A DNA stretch of 64,000 bases from CAYSGL01 sp964520985 (GTDB lineage Bacteria; Pseudomonadota; Alphaproteobacteria; Micavibrionales; Micavibrionaceae), in assembly GCA_964520985.1 (NCBI GenBank), contig CAZFPB010000003.1, forward strand, positions 62,001 through 126,000, read 5' to 3'. The notes beneath the pieces are model-generated. The model searched no databases, had not been told where the DNA came from, and was given only the letters and a program-made list of their open reading frames with translations. Each line of letters opens with the position of its first letter. Position 1 is the stretch's first letter. Of the stretch, positions 1 to 8,121 are shown piece by piece. Position numbers and translations under genes: made by a program.

Positions 1-2
1 GT

Positions 3-494
3 GCGCGCGACCGCGAAACATTGACCAAATCGCTGCTCAAATATCTTGATACGGATCTGCTGTGTTACCGCGTGAAGGAACCGGCGGCGCTGGCGGCGCG
101 CGAAAAAGAAACTTGGGACAAATGGCTGACCTGGTTTGATGAACATTTTGAAGTGCCGCTCGATGTGACGTTCGGCCTCGACGCGCTGAGCCAGGATGAA
201 GAAGCGCACGACCGCGTATGGAATTATCTCGAAGGCCTTGATGAATATTACTTTGCGATCTTGCAGGTCGTGACATCGCAAGCCGGCTCTATTGTGATGG
301 GCCTCGCTTTTGTCGAAGGCGAGATTACACCTGATGAGTTGTTTGATGCGCACTGGCTCGAAGAAAAATACTATGCCGAAATCGCGAACGAAGCCATACA
401 TGGCGAAGATCCGGTGATTGCCAAGAAGCAGGCGGCGATGCGCGCCGAAATCGAGGCGGCGCAGCGTTTCCTCGATTACCTCAATGCCGAATAA
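3..494 (+). CDS. ATP12 family F1-ATPase assembly chaperone, C-terminal part (5' end outside window)
   Basis: ATP12-family proteins help assemble the F1 alpha subunit of ATP synthase; the family is shared by mitochondria and Alphaproteobacteria. The reading frame is open from the first bases of the window (codons start at base 3), so the gene begins upstream and only about 163 C-terminal residues are seen. The family signature is the stretch DLLCYR followed by an acidic, tryptophan-rich segment, with a helical C-terminus ending FLDYLNAE. A TTG at 21 is an internal codon, not a convincing start. Its stop overlaps the start of the next gene by 11 bp, which suggests co-transcription. The family call rests on recognised motifs only. 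Confidence 0.8.
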   Translation, partial: ARDRETLTKSLLKYLDTDLLCYRVKEPAALAAREKETWDKWLTWFDEHFEVPLDVTFGLDALSQDEEAHDRVWNYLEGLDEYYFAILQVVTSQAGSIVMGLAFVEGEITPDELFDAHWLEEKYYAEIANEAIHGEDPVIAKKQAAMRAEIEAAQRFLDYLNAE

Positions 495-1125
495 GCCGGA
501 AGACGGTCTTATTGTCGGACCTGATGGCAAGACCCGTTGCTGGTGGCATGCCAACGATCCACTGTACCTCGCCTATCATGATGAAGAGTGGGGAAGACCC
601 TGCGCAGACGATCGTTATCTGTTCGAGAAAATATGTCTCGAAGGATTCCAGGCGGGATTAAGCTGGATCACGATTTTGCGCAAACGCGAAAATTTTCGCA
701 AAGGCTTTGCCAATTTTACCATCAAAAAACTCGCAAACTTTACGGACGAAGATGTCGAGCGTCTCGTACTAGACGCGGGCATCATCCGTCATCGCGGCAA
801 AATCGTCAGCACGATCAACAATGCACAGCGCGCGCTGGAGCTGACAAAAAGCGAAGGATCGCTGGCCGCTTTTATCTGGCGCTATGAAACGCCGGCCGCT
901 GAGCGACCCAAAAAATTCGATGCGGCCAGCGTGCGTCCCATCACCCAGAGCGCGCAATCCGTTGCTCTATCCAAAGAACTGAAACGCCGTGGCTGGACAT
1001 TTTTCGGCCCCACCACGGCGTACGCGTTCATGCAGGCTGTGGGATTGGTCAATGACCACCTGCAGGGTTGCGTTTGTCGCCAGCCGTGTCTGGATGCGCG
1101 CAAGGCGTTTGTACCGCCGTCGTAG
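484..1125 (+). CDS. tag: DNA-3-methyladenine glycosylase I
   Basis: Tag removes 3-methyladenine from alkylated DNA as the first step of base excision repair. The 213-residue protein matches the family over its whole length: YHDEEWG near residue 31, the core ICLEGFQAGLSW, then ERLVLDAGIIRHRGK and LVNDHLQGC near the end. The likely zinc ligands are Cys19, His32 and the His and Cys of the NDHLQGC segment, as in E. coli Tag. I chose the ATG at 484, which overlaps the ATP12 stop, because family similarity starts just after it; an upstream extension to 418 would run through the ATP12 coding frame. An AT-rich gap follows. Confidence 0.95.
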   Translation: MPNKPEDGLIVGPDGKTRCWWHANDPLYLAYHDEEWGRPCADDRYLFEKICLEGFQAGLSWITILRKRENFRKGFANFTIKKLANFTDEDVERLVLDAGIIRHRGKIVSTINNAQRALELTKSEGSLAAFIWRYETPAAERPKKFDAASVRPITQSAQSVALSKELKRRGWTFFGPTTAYAFMQAVGLVNDHLQGCVCRQPCLDARKAFVPPS

Positions 1126-1175
1126 CCGCTTCAAGCTGATCCAGAACTCTTTGCAATAAGGCCGACATCATCGTT

Positions 1176-1237
1176 ACAAGATAATACAATTATTGATTGC
1201 AAAGTCAACAAGATTAATTGTCAAGATTTTACAAGAT
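1176..1237 (+). repeat. Four ACAAGAT-type repeats upstream of the XRE regulator
   Basis: The AT-rich leader of the XRE gene holds ACAAGAT at 1176, 1208 and 1231 and TCAAGAT at 1221. The last three are 13 and 10 bp apart, close to helical spacing. Small XRE repressors often bind repeats in their own promoter, so these may be operators. This is inference; the low complexity of the region could also produce the pattern. Confidence 0.4.
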
Positions 1238-1257
1238 GTTAGGTTTATTATTGGGTA

Positions 1258-1599
1258 ATGACCGTCTTAAAAGATCTCCCCGCGCTGGCCGATCGCCTGA
1301 TTTATATTAGAAAAATCAAAGGACTAACGCAGGCAGATCTGGCGTCTATGGCGCAAACCAGCCAGCAGGCGATCCAGCAGGCAGAAAGCGGCAAGGCCCT
1401 GACGCCGCGCTATCTGCCGAAGCTGGCGATGGCGTTGGACGTACCCATTGAATGGTTAGCCCTGAATGAAGAGGTGAGCGTCATGCCTCCAATCGGTTTG
1501 AGTGAAAAAGACGATGCCGTGCTGAGCACGTTTAAGGCGATGCCGAAAAGCGATCAGGACCTGATCTTCGAATTGATGAAGAGCCGCAGCAAAAAGTGA
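1258..1599 (+). CDS. XRE-family helix-turn-helix transcriptional regulator
   Basis: A 113-residue DNA-binding protein. An HTH_3 (Cro/C1-type) domain spans about residues 10-65: the start RLIYIRKIKGLTQADLA gives helices 1-2, and TSQQAIQQAESGKA is the recognition region. A linker and a short helical C-terminal tail (about residues 80-113, ending in a basic KSRSKK) may serve dimerisation. The layout resembles small phage-type or stress-response repressors with no ligand domain. It stands alone between tag and a pirin gene, after a 130-bp AT-rich promoter region with short repeats. The target genes cannot be told from sequence. Confidence 0.85.
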   Translation: MTVLKDLPALADRLIYIRKIKGLTQADLASMAQTSQQAIQQAESGKALTPRYLPKLAMALDVPIEWLALNEEVSVMPPIGLSEKDDAVLSTFKAMPKSDQDLIFELMKSRSKK

Positions 1600-1658
1600 C
1601 CCCTTGAAAGTTTGTTGCGCAAAGCTATGTCATCCTTCTTCAACAAAAGGAGCGTACA

Positions 1659-2357
1659 ATGTTTAAGATCCATGACCGCGACATGCGCGGCCGGAGCAAA
1701 ACCGGCTGGCTTGACAGCTACCACACATTTTCTTTTGGCGCCTTTCACGACCCGCATCGCATGAGCTTTCGCTCGCTACGCGTGATCAATGACGACATCG
1801 TTATTCCGGCAGCGGGCTTTGGCATGCACGAGCACGATAATATGGAGATCATCACTTACGTGCTGAACGGTTCGCTGGCGCATAAGGATTCGCTAGGGAA
1901 TGGCTCTGCCATCCGTCCGATGGAAATTCAGAAAATGAGCGCCGGTACCGGGATCGCTCATTCTGAATTCAACGCGTCGGATAGTGAAAACGTACATCTG
2001 CTACAAATCTGGATCATGCCGGATGAGCGGGGCATTACGCCGGGCTATGAACAAAAAGCCATCGACCCTGAAAAGATCAAAGGACGTTTCCATTTGATTG
2101 GCGATCGTGAGGGAACGGATGGCGGTGTCACCATCCATCAGGATGTAAAGCTCTATCTGGCGCAGGCGCAAGATGGGCAGACTCTGTCTCACGATTTCGC
2201 GCCAAACCGGTATGGATTCGTTCAGGTGACGCGCGGACGCGTCATGCTGGAAGGAGAAGTTCTTAAAGAAGGCGACGGTGTAGAGATCAGCGATGTCTCG
2301 TCGGTTGCTTTCACGGCGCTTGCCGATTCCGAACTTATGCTCTTTGATCTGAAATAA
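1659..2357 (+). CDS. Pirin family protein (YhhW-like cupin)
   Basis: A bicupin protein of 232 residues. The N-terminal cupin has the complete metal site of the YhhW group: His57 and His59 (GMHEHDNME) plus His101 and Glu103 (GIAHSEFN). YhhW-type pirins show quercetin 2,3-dioxygenase activity in vitro, but the physiological substrate is generally unknown. The C-terminal half is the second, degenerate cupin. An AAAAGGA sequence ends 8 bases before the ATG. The last 23 bp overlap the 3' end of the convergent purN gene, so the two transcripts are antisense at their ends. Family assignment is firm; cellular role is not. Confidence 0.92.
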   Translation: MFKIHDRDMRGRSKTGWLDSYHTFSFGAFHDPHRMSFRSLRVINDDIVIPAAGFGMHEHDNMEIITYVLNGSLAHKDSLGNGSAIRPMEIQKMSAGTGIAHSEFNASDSENVHLLQIWIMPDERGITPGYEQKAIDPEKIKGRFHLIGDREGTDGGVTIHQDVKLYLAQAQDGQTLSHDFAPNRYGFVQVTRGRVMLEGEVLKEGDGVEISDVSSVAFTALADSELMLFDLK

Positions 2358-2919
2358 GATAAGCCGCCAGGGTTTCGACGTAAAAATCGGGCTCGGCGGC
2401 TTTTACTTTTTCTTCGATTTTTTCGGGTGTATCAGCCTCGGATAGCGGAATGATTTTTTGCGCGATGATGCGCCCGTGATCATATTCGCCATCGACCTGA
2501 TGCAGCGTGATGCCGGTCTGTTTGTCTTTGGCCGCAAACACCGCTTCGTGCACATGACGGCCATACATGCCCTGACCGCCATAAGCAGGAAGCAGGGCGG
2601 GATGCACGTTCCAGATATTCCCCTGCATGGCGGCGATCGTTTTCGGGCCGATCAGTTTCATGTAACCCGAACAGCAGACGAGATCGATGGAATGTTCCTG
2701 CAAGGCCTGCGCAATAGCAGCGTCCACGTCGTTATGTGTTTTGGCGTTGATGGTGAGGGTAAGCAGCCCTTCGCTCTGTGCCCAGGCAAGGGCGCCCGCA
2801 TCGGGATTGTTGACGATCAGTAAAACAGGTGTTCCTGCAATATCATGGCGTTTTGCCGCCGCCGTAATCGCGCGAGCAGCGGAGCCGTTATAGGAGGCAA
2901 AAAAAGCAAGGCGAGTCAT
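2335..2919 (-). CDS. purN: Phosphoribosylglycinamide formyltransferase
   Basis: Transfers a formyl group from 10-formyl-tetrahydrofolate to GAR in purine synthesis. The protein has 194 residues, close to the usual ~210. The catalytic Asn-His-Asp set is visible as Asn104 and His106 in NVHPALLPAY and Asp147 in GEYDHG. The phosphate-binding N-terminus reads FFASYNGSAARA, a variant of the usual SGxGSN loop, so this may be a diverged member of the family. It is the last gene of the long minus-strand run that starts at ileS and lies 9 bp after a membrane-protein gene. purM, its common partner, is not adjacent. Confidence 0.85.
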   Translation of the reverse strand: MTRLAFFASYNGSAARAITAAAKRHDIAGTPVLLIVNNPDAGALAWAQSEGLLTLTINAKTHNDVDAAIAQALQEHSIDLVCCSGYMKLIGPKTIAAMQGNIWNVHPALLPAYGGQGMYGRHVHEAVFAAKDKQTGITLHQVDGEYDHGRIIAQKIIPLSEADTPEKIEEKVKAAEPDFYVETLAAYLISDQRA

Positions 2920-2928
2920 AAGCGGCGA

Positions 2929-3447
2929 TTAATCCTCTGTAACCGGGGCATAGGTAGAGGCACGCGCCATGGCTTTCATGATGCGAAAAATAATGAACAA
3001 GATCGGCGGGCCAAGGCAAATAACGCCGGATTGCACGATCAGACCCATGTTGGTTTGCAGAAAGTATGAGAGCATTGCCTCAATGGAAGCGGTGAGGGAA
3101 GCTTCGTCAAGCATTGTGCCGTTTTCAATTTGGCTTTTGAACGTATCATAGGAAGACAAATCGCCTTTGCTGTAGAGCCAGAAACACATCAGAGCAAACC
3201 CAATGGCCAGTAGAGTAGAGCCAGTCCAGATGGTGCCATTCAGATAGCGCATATGATTGCGCAGCAGCGATCCCTTGGGGGCAGTGGCCCCGTAAATTGG
3301 TACAGCCACCATAAGCGATACGAGCAAGATGAGGCCGAGCATCTGCGCTGCGGCATTGGGAATGAAGCTGCCGATCAAGCTCGCGATAAACACGAAGTAA
3401 AGTTGCAGGATGGTGCTTTTATGTTTGCTGGCAAGTTGGTCGGTCAT
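2929..3447 (-). CDS. Uncharacterised inner-membrane protein
   Basis: A 172-residue protein I cannot assign. It has hydrophobic segments near residues 15-32, 35-52, 74-92 and 133-155, so about four membrane spans, with charged, probably cytoplasmic ends. A polar loop of about 40 residues (KGDLSSYDTF to SIEAML) separates spans three and four. It begins 3 bp after the mutL stop, with AGGGGATAA just upstream of the ATG, and ends 9 bp before purN, so it is probably translated from the shared operon mRNA. Confidence 0.7.
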   Translation of the reverse strand: MTDQLASKHKSTILQLYFVFIASLIGSFIPNAAAQMLGLILLVSLMVAVPIYGATAPKGSLLRNHMRYLNGTIWTGSTLLAIGFALMCFWLYSKGDLSSYDTFKSQIENGTMLDEASLTASIEAMLSYFLQTNMGLIVQSGVICLGPPILFIIFRIMKAMARASTYAPVTED

Positions 3448-3450
3448 GGC

Positions 3451-5217
3451 TTATCCCCTGCGCCCGAAAAGTTTTTCGATGTCGGCCAATGATAGCTGAA
3501 TATAAGTCGGGCGGCCATGGTTGCATTGACCGGAATTGGGTGTGTCTTCCATCTGGCGGAGCAGGGCGTTCATTTCTTCGGCATTGAGGCGTCGGCCCGA
3601 ACGCACGGACCCATGGCAGGCCATGGTCGAGAGCAGGCGGTTGATGGTTTCTTCGAGGCCCTGCGCGGTGCCGCGCTCGGTGAGTTCGTCGGCGAGATCG
3701 CGCACCAACTGGGTTGCTTCACAGCGCCCGGCAAGCAGGGCGGGCACGGCGCGCACGGCGATCGATCCCGCGCCGAACGCTTCGAGATCAAGGCCCAGCG
3801 TGCGCAGCATATCGGCGTGGCCGAGGAGACGCTCGGCATCCGTTTCTTCCAGATCGACAATATCCGGGACCAGCAGACCTTGCGAGGGAATGCCGCTTTG
3901 CGCGTGCTGCGCCTTGAAGCGTTCATAGACGAGGCGTTCATGTGCGGCATGCTGATCAACGATCACCATGCCGTTTTGTGTTTGCGTCACGATATAATTT
4001 TCGTGAATCTGTGCGCGGGCGGCGCCGAGCGGGTGGGCGGATACCTCTTGCTCCTCTGCAGGCTCTTCATAGCGCGCCAATGGCGCGGCTGTTTCAAACG
4101 GGGTGAATTGCGGCGCCAGTTTTTCTGCAAGGCCCCCTGTGTAGGCGTAGGGTTGCGCGCGGGAAATAGGTGTGTTCGCCGCGTTCGTGCGGAAACGATC
4201 AAGCGCCGCGAACGATACGCTGGGTGCACTGACTTGCCCGTTTTGCAGCAGCGCATGTTTGAGGCCGGAAACAATCAGCCCCCGCACCAGCGCATTATCG
4301 CGGAACCGCACTTCGGCTTTCGCCGGGTGGACGTTGACATCGACACTGTCCGCCGGCACATCCAAAAACAACGCGGCGATCGGATGGCGGTCATGCGCCA
4401 TGAAATCGCTGTAGGCGGCGCGCAGGCACCCCATCAGCAGGCGGTCGCGCACCGGGCGGCCATTGACGAACAAATGCTGATGTTGCGAGGTGCCGCGCGA
4501 AAAAGTCGGCAGGCCGGCAAGGCCGGTCAGCCGTACGCCTTCACGCTCGGCATTGATGACAATTGCGTTATCGCCGAACTCATCGCCCAGTGCGGCGGAG
4601 AGACGCTGGTCGCGATCCTGAACAGGGTAAGAGAAAGAAGTCTTACCATCATTGATGAGATGGAACGCTACACCCGGAAACGCCATCGACAACCGCATAA
4701 CAGTTTCCTTGACGGCGGCATACTCGCTGCGATCGGTCTTTAAAAATTTAAGGCGCGCGGGCGTGGCATAAAATAAATCGCGCACCTCGAGCGTGGTGCC
4801 CGGCGGATGCGCGGCGGGCTTCACCGCATTTTTGGTGCCGCCTTCAACCGTGATGGTCCATGCCTCTTCACTGCCTTGAGCGCGCGTCGTGATGCTCAGG
4901 CGGCTGACAGAGGCGATGGATGGCAATGCTTCGCCGCGAAAGCCCAGATGAACGACATGCACCAGATCATCGTCGGGCAATTTCGATGTGGCGTGGCGAT
5001 CGAGGGACGCCAGCATTTCATCGCGGTCCATCCCGCATCCATCGTCGGTAATCCGAATAAGGCTTTTGCCGCCATTCTCTAACGTGATCGTAATTTTGCG
5101 GGCGCCTGCATCGATGGCATTTTCTACCAGTTCCTTGACGGCGGCGGCAGGTCGTTCGATGACCTCGCCAGCGGCGATCTGGTTGACCAGTGTTTCGGGT
5201 AAATGGCGGATGCGCAT
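3451..5217 (-). CDS. mutL: DNA mismatch repair endonuclease MutL
   Basis: MutL couples MutS mismatch recognition to strand incision. The 588-residue protein has the GHKL ATPase (ENAIDAG with the catalytic Glu, DDGCGM, HATSKL, GFRGEALPSI) in residues 1-330, a proline-rich linker to about 400, and a C-terminal domain. That domain carries DQHAAHERLVYE, which fits the DQHA(X)2E(X)4E nuclease motif, plus ACHGS and CNHGRP metal-site segments. It should therefore be a nicking endonuclease, as in bacteria without MutH. The start at 5217 (MRIRHLP) matches the family; the open frame continues upstream but would run into the preceding gene. mutS is not in the window. Confidence 0.96.
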   Translation of the reverse strand: MRIRHLPETLVNQIAAGEVIERPAAAVKELVENAIDAGARKITITLENGGKSLIRITDDGCGMDRDEMLASLDRHATSKLPDDDLVHVVHLGFRGEALPSIASVSRLSITTRAQGSEEAWTITVEGGTKNAVKPAAHPPGTTLEVRDLFYATPARLKFLKTDRSEYAAVKETVMRLSMAFPGVAFHLINDGKTSFSYPVQDRDQRLSAALGDEFGDNAIVINAEREGVRLTGLAGLPTFSRGTSQHQHLFVNGRPVRDRLLMGCLRAAYSDFMAHDRHPIAALFLDVPADSVDVNVHPAKAEVRFRDNALVRGLIVSGLKHALLQNGQVSAPSVSFAALDRFRTNAANTPISRAQPYAYTGGLAEKLAPQFTPFETAAPLARYEEPAEEQEVSAHPLGAARAQIHENYIVTQTQNGMVIVDQHAAHERLVYERFKAQHAQSGIPSQGLLVPDIVDLEETDAERLLGHADMLRTLGLDLEAFGAGSIAVRAVPALLAGRCEATQLVRDLADELTERGTAQGLEETINRLLSTMACHGSVRSGRRLNAEEMNALLRQMEDTPNSGQCNHGRPTYIQLSLADIEKLFGRRG

Positions 5218-5263
5218 AAGGCACTGTAGCGCGCCAGAGGCCGGAAAATCAACGAATTCGGGC

Positions 5264-6550
5264 CTATTCCCGGCGGGCATCCCCAATATTTGCGCCATCC
5301 AGGATGGCGCCTGTCAGGTCGGCATGGCGCAGATCGCACCCCGTCAGATTGGCGTCTGCCAGATTGGCCCCCATGAGCACGGCGTTGCTGAGATCGGCGC
5401 CACTAAGATTGGCAAAGCGCATTTGCGCGCCGCTGAAATCCGCCCGTTGCAACCGCACACCACCGCCCGCGCCGGAATCGAACTTTAACGCGCCAAGCTT
5501 GGCGGCGGTCAAATCGGCGCGCGAGAAATTCGCATTTTTGAACGACGAACCGCGCAGGTCGGCGCGGATCAATTTGCAATCACGAAAATCGCTGCGATCC
5601 ACAATCGCGCTTTGCAAATTGAGGCCGGTCAGATTTTGTCCGATGAAGACGGCGCCTACGGCATGAATGGCGGTTAGCGGAATCGTATGGAGGTTTGGAA
5701 TATCCTGAAGGTTAATTCCGCTCAGGTTCAGTTGAATGCCTTCTTTCCCAAGAGTCGTGATCCATAATTTATGGGAGTCCAGCATGGCTTCGAGAGTCTG
5801 GCCAAGATCGTTGAAGGCGGTGCCTTGCGCACCCAGCATGACTCCGTCTTTTTTTGTGCCGCCCAGTTCGACATCGACCATGACAGCGCCTTGCATCAGC
5901 GAGTGACTTAAATCCGCCTTGCGCATGTCGGATCCAGAAAAATCGCAGTCGCTTAAATTGGCGCCTTTGAAACTGACATGGCTGAGATCGGCATCCTTCA
6001 TGATGACACCGCTCAGATCGGCATCGGAAAAATCGGCGGCGATGGCTTTGATGCCTGACATATTGGTCTCGGACAGTTTGGCGCCGGTGAAGATCGTGCT
6101 CCAGCTGCGCTGGCCCGGTTTGATCCCATCGCGCGGGCGGTCCATCATGCGGCCCTGTTCGTCGGGCTGCATCATGCGGCCTTCACGCAGATCGGCTTGA
6201 TCGAGATCGGCACCGCTCAAATTCGCGCCGGCCATGTGGGCGCCGCGAAAATCGGCGCGCTGGAAGTTGGCTTTTTCCAGATGGGCGTTGCGCATATCGC
6301 AGCCAAAGAAAATAGAACCGCGAAAAACACCGTGCGATAAATCGGTCTTGCGCATGTCGGAGCCGGTGAAATCGGCGTTGGAAAAATCTTTACCCGAAAA
6401 ATCAAGGCCGGAGAGATCGAAGAATTTTAACGTGGCGCGCTGACCGCCGGGAAATCCTTTGATAAAATAATCGTGCTGCTGGGCAAGCACTTCAAGCTCC
6501 TTTTGCGTCAGGCGCGGCATCGCATCGGCGCTGGGGAGCTGGCGCTTCAT
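5264..6550 (-). CDS. Pentapeptide-repeat protein
   Basis: A 428-residue protein built mostly of A(D/N)LXX repeats in two blocks, about residues 45-235 and 310-425, which should fold as right-handed quadrilateral beta-helices. Between them lies a non-repeat region (about 235-305) with a conserved-looking LWITTLGKEGIQL segment. Some pentapeptide proteins mimic B-DNA and protect gyrase, but most have unknown roles and the sequence does not decide. The start overlaps the pgi stop as ATGA, and the gene sits between pgi and mutL in the same run. The C-terminal repeats, ending GANIGDARRE, are regular and intact, so the gene is not decayed. Confidence 0.9.
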   Translation of the reverse strand: MKRQLPSADAMPRLTQKELEVLAQQHDYFIKGFPGGQRATLKFFDLSGLDFSGKDFSNADFTGSDMRKTDLSHGVFRGSIFFGCDMRNAHLEKANFQRADFRGAHMAGANLSGADLDQADLREGRMMQPDEQGRMMDRPRDGIKPGQRSWSTIFTGAKLSETNMSGIKAIAADFSDADLSGVIMKDADLSHVSFKGANLSDCDFSGSDMRKADLSHSLMQGAVMVDVELGGTKKDGVMLGAQGTAFNDLGQTLEAMLDSHKLWITTLGKEGIQLNLSGINLQDIPNLHTIPLTAIHAVGAVFIGQNLTGLNLQSAIVDRSDFRDCKLIRADLRGSSFKNANFSRADLTAAKLGALKFDSGAGGGVRLQRADFSGAQMRFANLSGADLSNAVLMGANLADANLTGCDLRHADLTGAILDGANIGDARRE

Positions 6551-8121
6551 AAGCCAAGGCGCTCTTTAAGCATCAGAGTTGATGAATCACTTGGTCCACC
6601 GCCGCCGCTTTCAAGGGCGTTGGCCATTTCTTTGCCCAGTTCGACACCGAACTGGTCGAACGAATTGATGTTCCAGATAATACCCTGAACAAAAACTTTA
6701 TGTTCATAAAGCGCAATCAGCATGCCCAGATGATACGGGTCTAGCGCTTCGAGCACAATGGTGGTCGAGGGGCGGTTTCCGGAAAAAACGCGGTGCGGGT
6801 TGCCACCCGCTTCTTCCAGCGTACGGCCCTGCATCAAAGCGCGGCTCTGCGCGAGCATATTGGTCATGAGCAGCGCATGGTGATTGCCCAGCGGGTAATT
6901 GCTGGTGCGGACACCGATGAAATCGCACGGGATAACGTCGGTGCCCTGATGAATCAGTTGGTAGAAGGCGTGCTGGCCATTAGTGCCCGGCTCGCCGAAT
7001 ACTACAGGCCCGGTTTCATACGCGGTGATGGGATTATTATCGCGATCAACGCGTTTTCCATTGGATTCCATGTCAAGCTGTTGCAGGAACGCCGGGAAGC
7101 GATGCAGGCTTTGGTCGTAGGGCAGGACAGCATGACTGGAGCGTTTCAGGAAATTGCGCTGCCAGATACCCATAAGCGCCATCAAAACGGGCAGGTTTTT
7201 TTCGAGCGGTGCCTCGCGGAAATGCACATCCATCTCATGCGCACCCGCCAGCAGCTTTTCAAAATTGTCAAAGCCGACCGCCAGTGCGATGGACAGGCCA
7301 ATGGCGGACCATAAGGAGTATCGTCCGCCAACCCAGCCTTTAAACGGAAACATGTTATCGGCCGCAATACCGAATGTGACAACGGCTTTCTCGTTGGTCG
7401 ACAGGGCGACAAAATGCTTTGCAATCGCGCTCTCTTCTTTCGCGTTATCAAGCAGCCACTGGCGGGCCGAGCGCGCGTTAGTCATGGTTTCCTGCGTCGT
7501 GAACGTTTTTGATGCAACCAGAAACAACGTTGTTTCAGGGTTGCAGTGTGGCAGGGTTTGCGCCAGATGCGTACCGTCTACATTCGAAACAAAATGAATC
7601 GTGATACCCTTTTGCGTAAAGGCCTTGAGGGCTTCGCACACCATATAGGGGCCGAGATCCGATCCGCCGATGCCGATATTGACGATCGTATCGATGCGCT
7701 TTCCCGTATATCCCTTCCATGCACCGCTATGAACGGCTTGTGTAAAAGACTTCATGCGGGCGAGGACATCATGCACATACGAAATGACATTTTCGCCATG
7801 TACGGTAAGCTGATCGGAGGCCGGACGGCGCAGCGCCGTATGCAAAACGGCTCTATTCTCCGTTGAATTAATGGCTTCACCGTTAAACATTTTTTCCCGC
7901 CAGCTTTCCAGGGACTGTTCTTTGGCGAGGTTCACGAGCGCCGAGAGAATGGTATCATCAAGGGCATTCTTGGAAAAATCGATGCTCATACCGCCGCACT
8001 CATGTGTCCAGTGAGCGGCGCGTTTTGCATCGGCTTCAAATAACGAACGGGCATCCGGCGCTTGCTTAGCAAGCTGCTCCAGTTTTTTCCAGGCGGCTGT
8101 GGTTTGCGGATTATTGGACAT
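6547..8121 (-). CDS. pgi: Glucose-6-phosphate isomerase
   Basis: Interconverts glucose-6-phosphate and fructose-6-phosphate. The protein has 524 residues, slightly shorter than the E. coli enzyme. Landmarks are GIGGSDLGP (phosphate binding), TKTFTTQET-like ASKTFTTQET, the PGI signature around GGRYSLWSAIG, MESNGKRVDRD (catalytic Glu region) and GTNGQHAFYQLIHQG (catalytic His). The C-terminal Lys lies in the ENINSFDQ-like WNINSFDQFGVELGK segment. It overlaps the upstream M16 gene by 11 bp and the downstream pentapeptide gene by 4 bp, so all three are likely translationally coupled. Confidence 0.97.
   Translation of the reverse strand: MSNNPQTTAAWKKLEQLAKQAPDARSLFEADAKRAAHWTHECGGMSIDFSKNALDDTILSALVNLAKEQSLESWREKMFNGEAINSTENRAVLHTALRRPASDQLTVHGENVISYVHDVLARMKSFTQAVHSGAWKGYTGKRIDTIVNIGIGGSDLGPYMVCEALKAFTQKGITIHFVSNVDGTHLAQTLPHCNPETTLFLVASKTFTTQETMTNARSARQWLLDNAKEESAIAKHFVALSTNEKAVVTFGIAADNMFPFKGWVGGRYSLWSAIGLSIALAVGFDNFEKLLAGAHEMDVHFREAPLEKNLPVLMALMGIWQRNFLKRSSHAVLPYDQSLHRFPAFLQQLDMESNGKRVDRDNNPITAYETGPVVFGEPGTNGQHAFYQLIHQGTDVIPCDFIGVRTSNYPLGNHHALLMTNMLAQSRALMQGRTLEEAGGNPHRVFSGNRPSTTIVLEALDPYHLGMLIALYEHKVFVQGIIWNINSFDQFGVELGKEMANALESGGGGPSDSSTLMLKERLGL

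Noticed and set aside
3517..4743. A 400-codon open frame on the plus strand opposite mutL
   Set aside because: MutL motifs occupy the minus strand; the plus frame has no family features and no ribosome site. High-GC codon bias creates long mirror frames.
5264..6550. Tandem DNA repeats in the pentapeptide gene
   Set aside because: The repetition is at protein level (A(D/N)LXX); the DNA is diverged and no array of identical units exists. No CRISPR array was noticed in the window.
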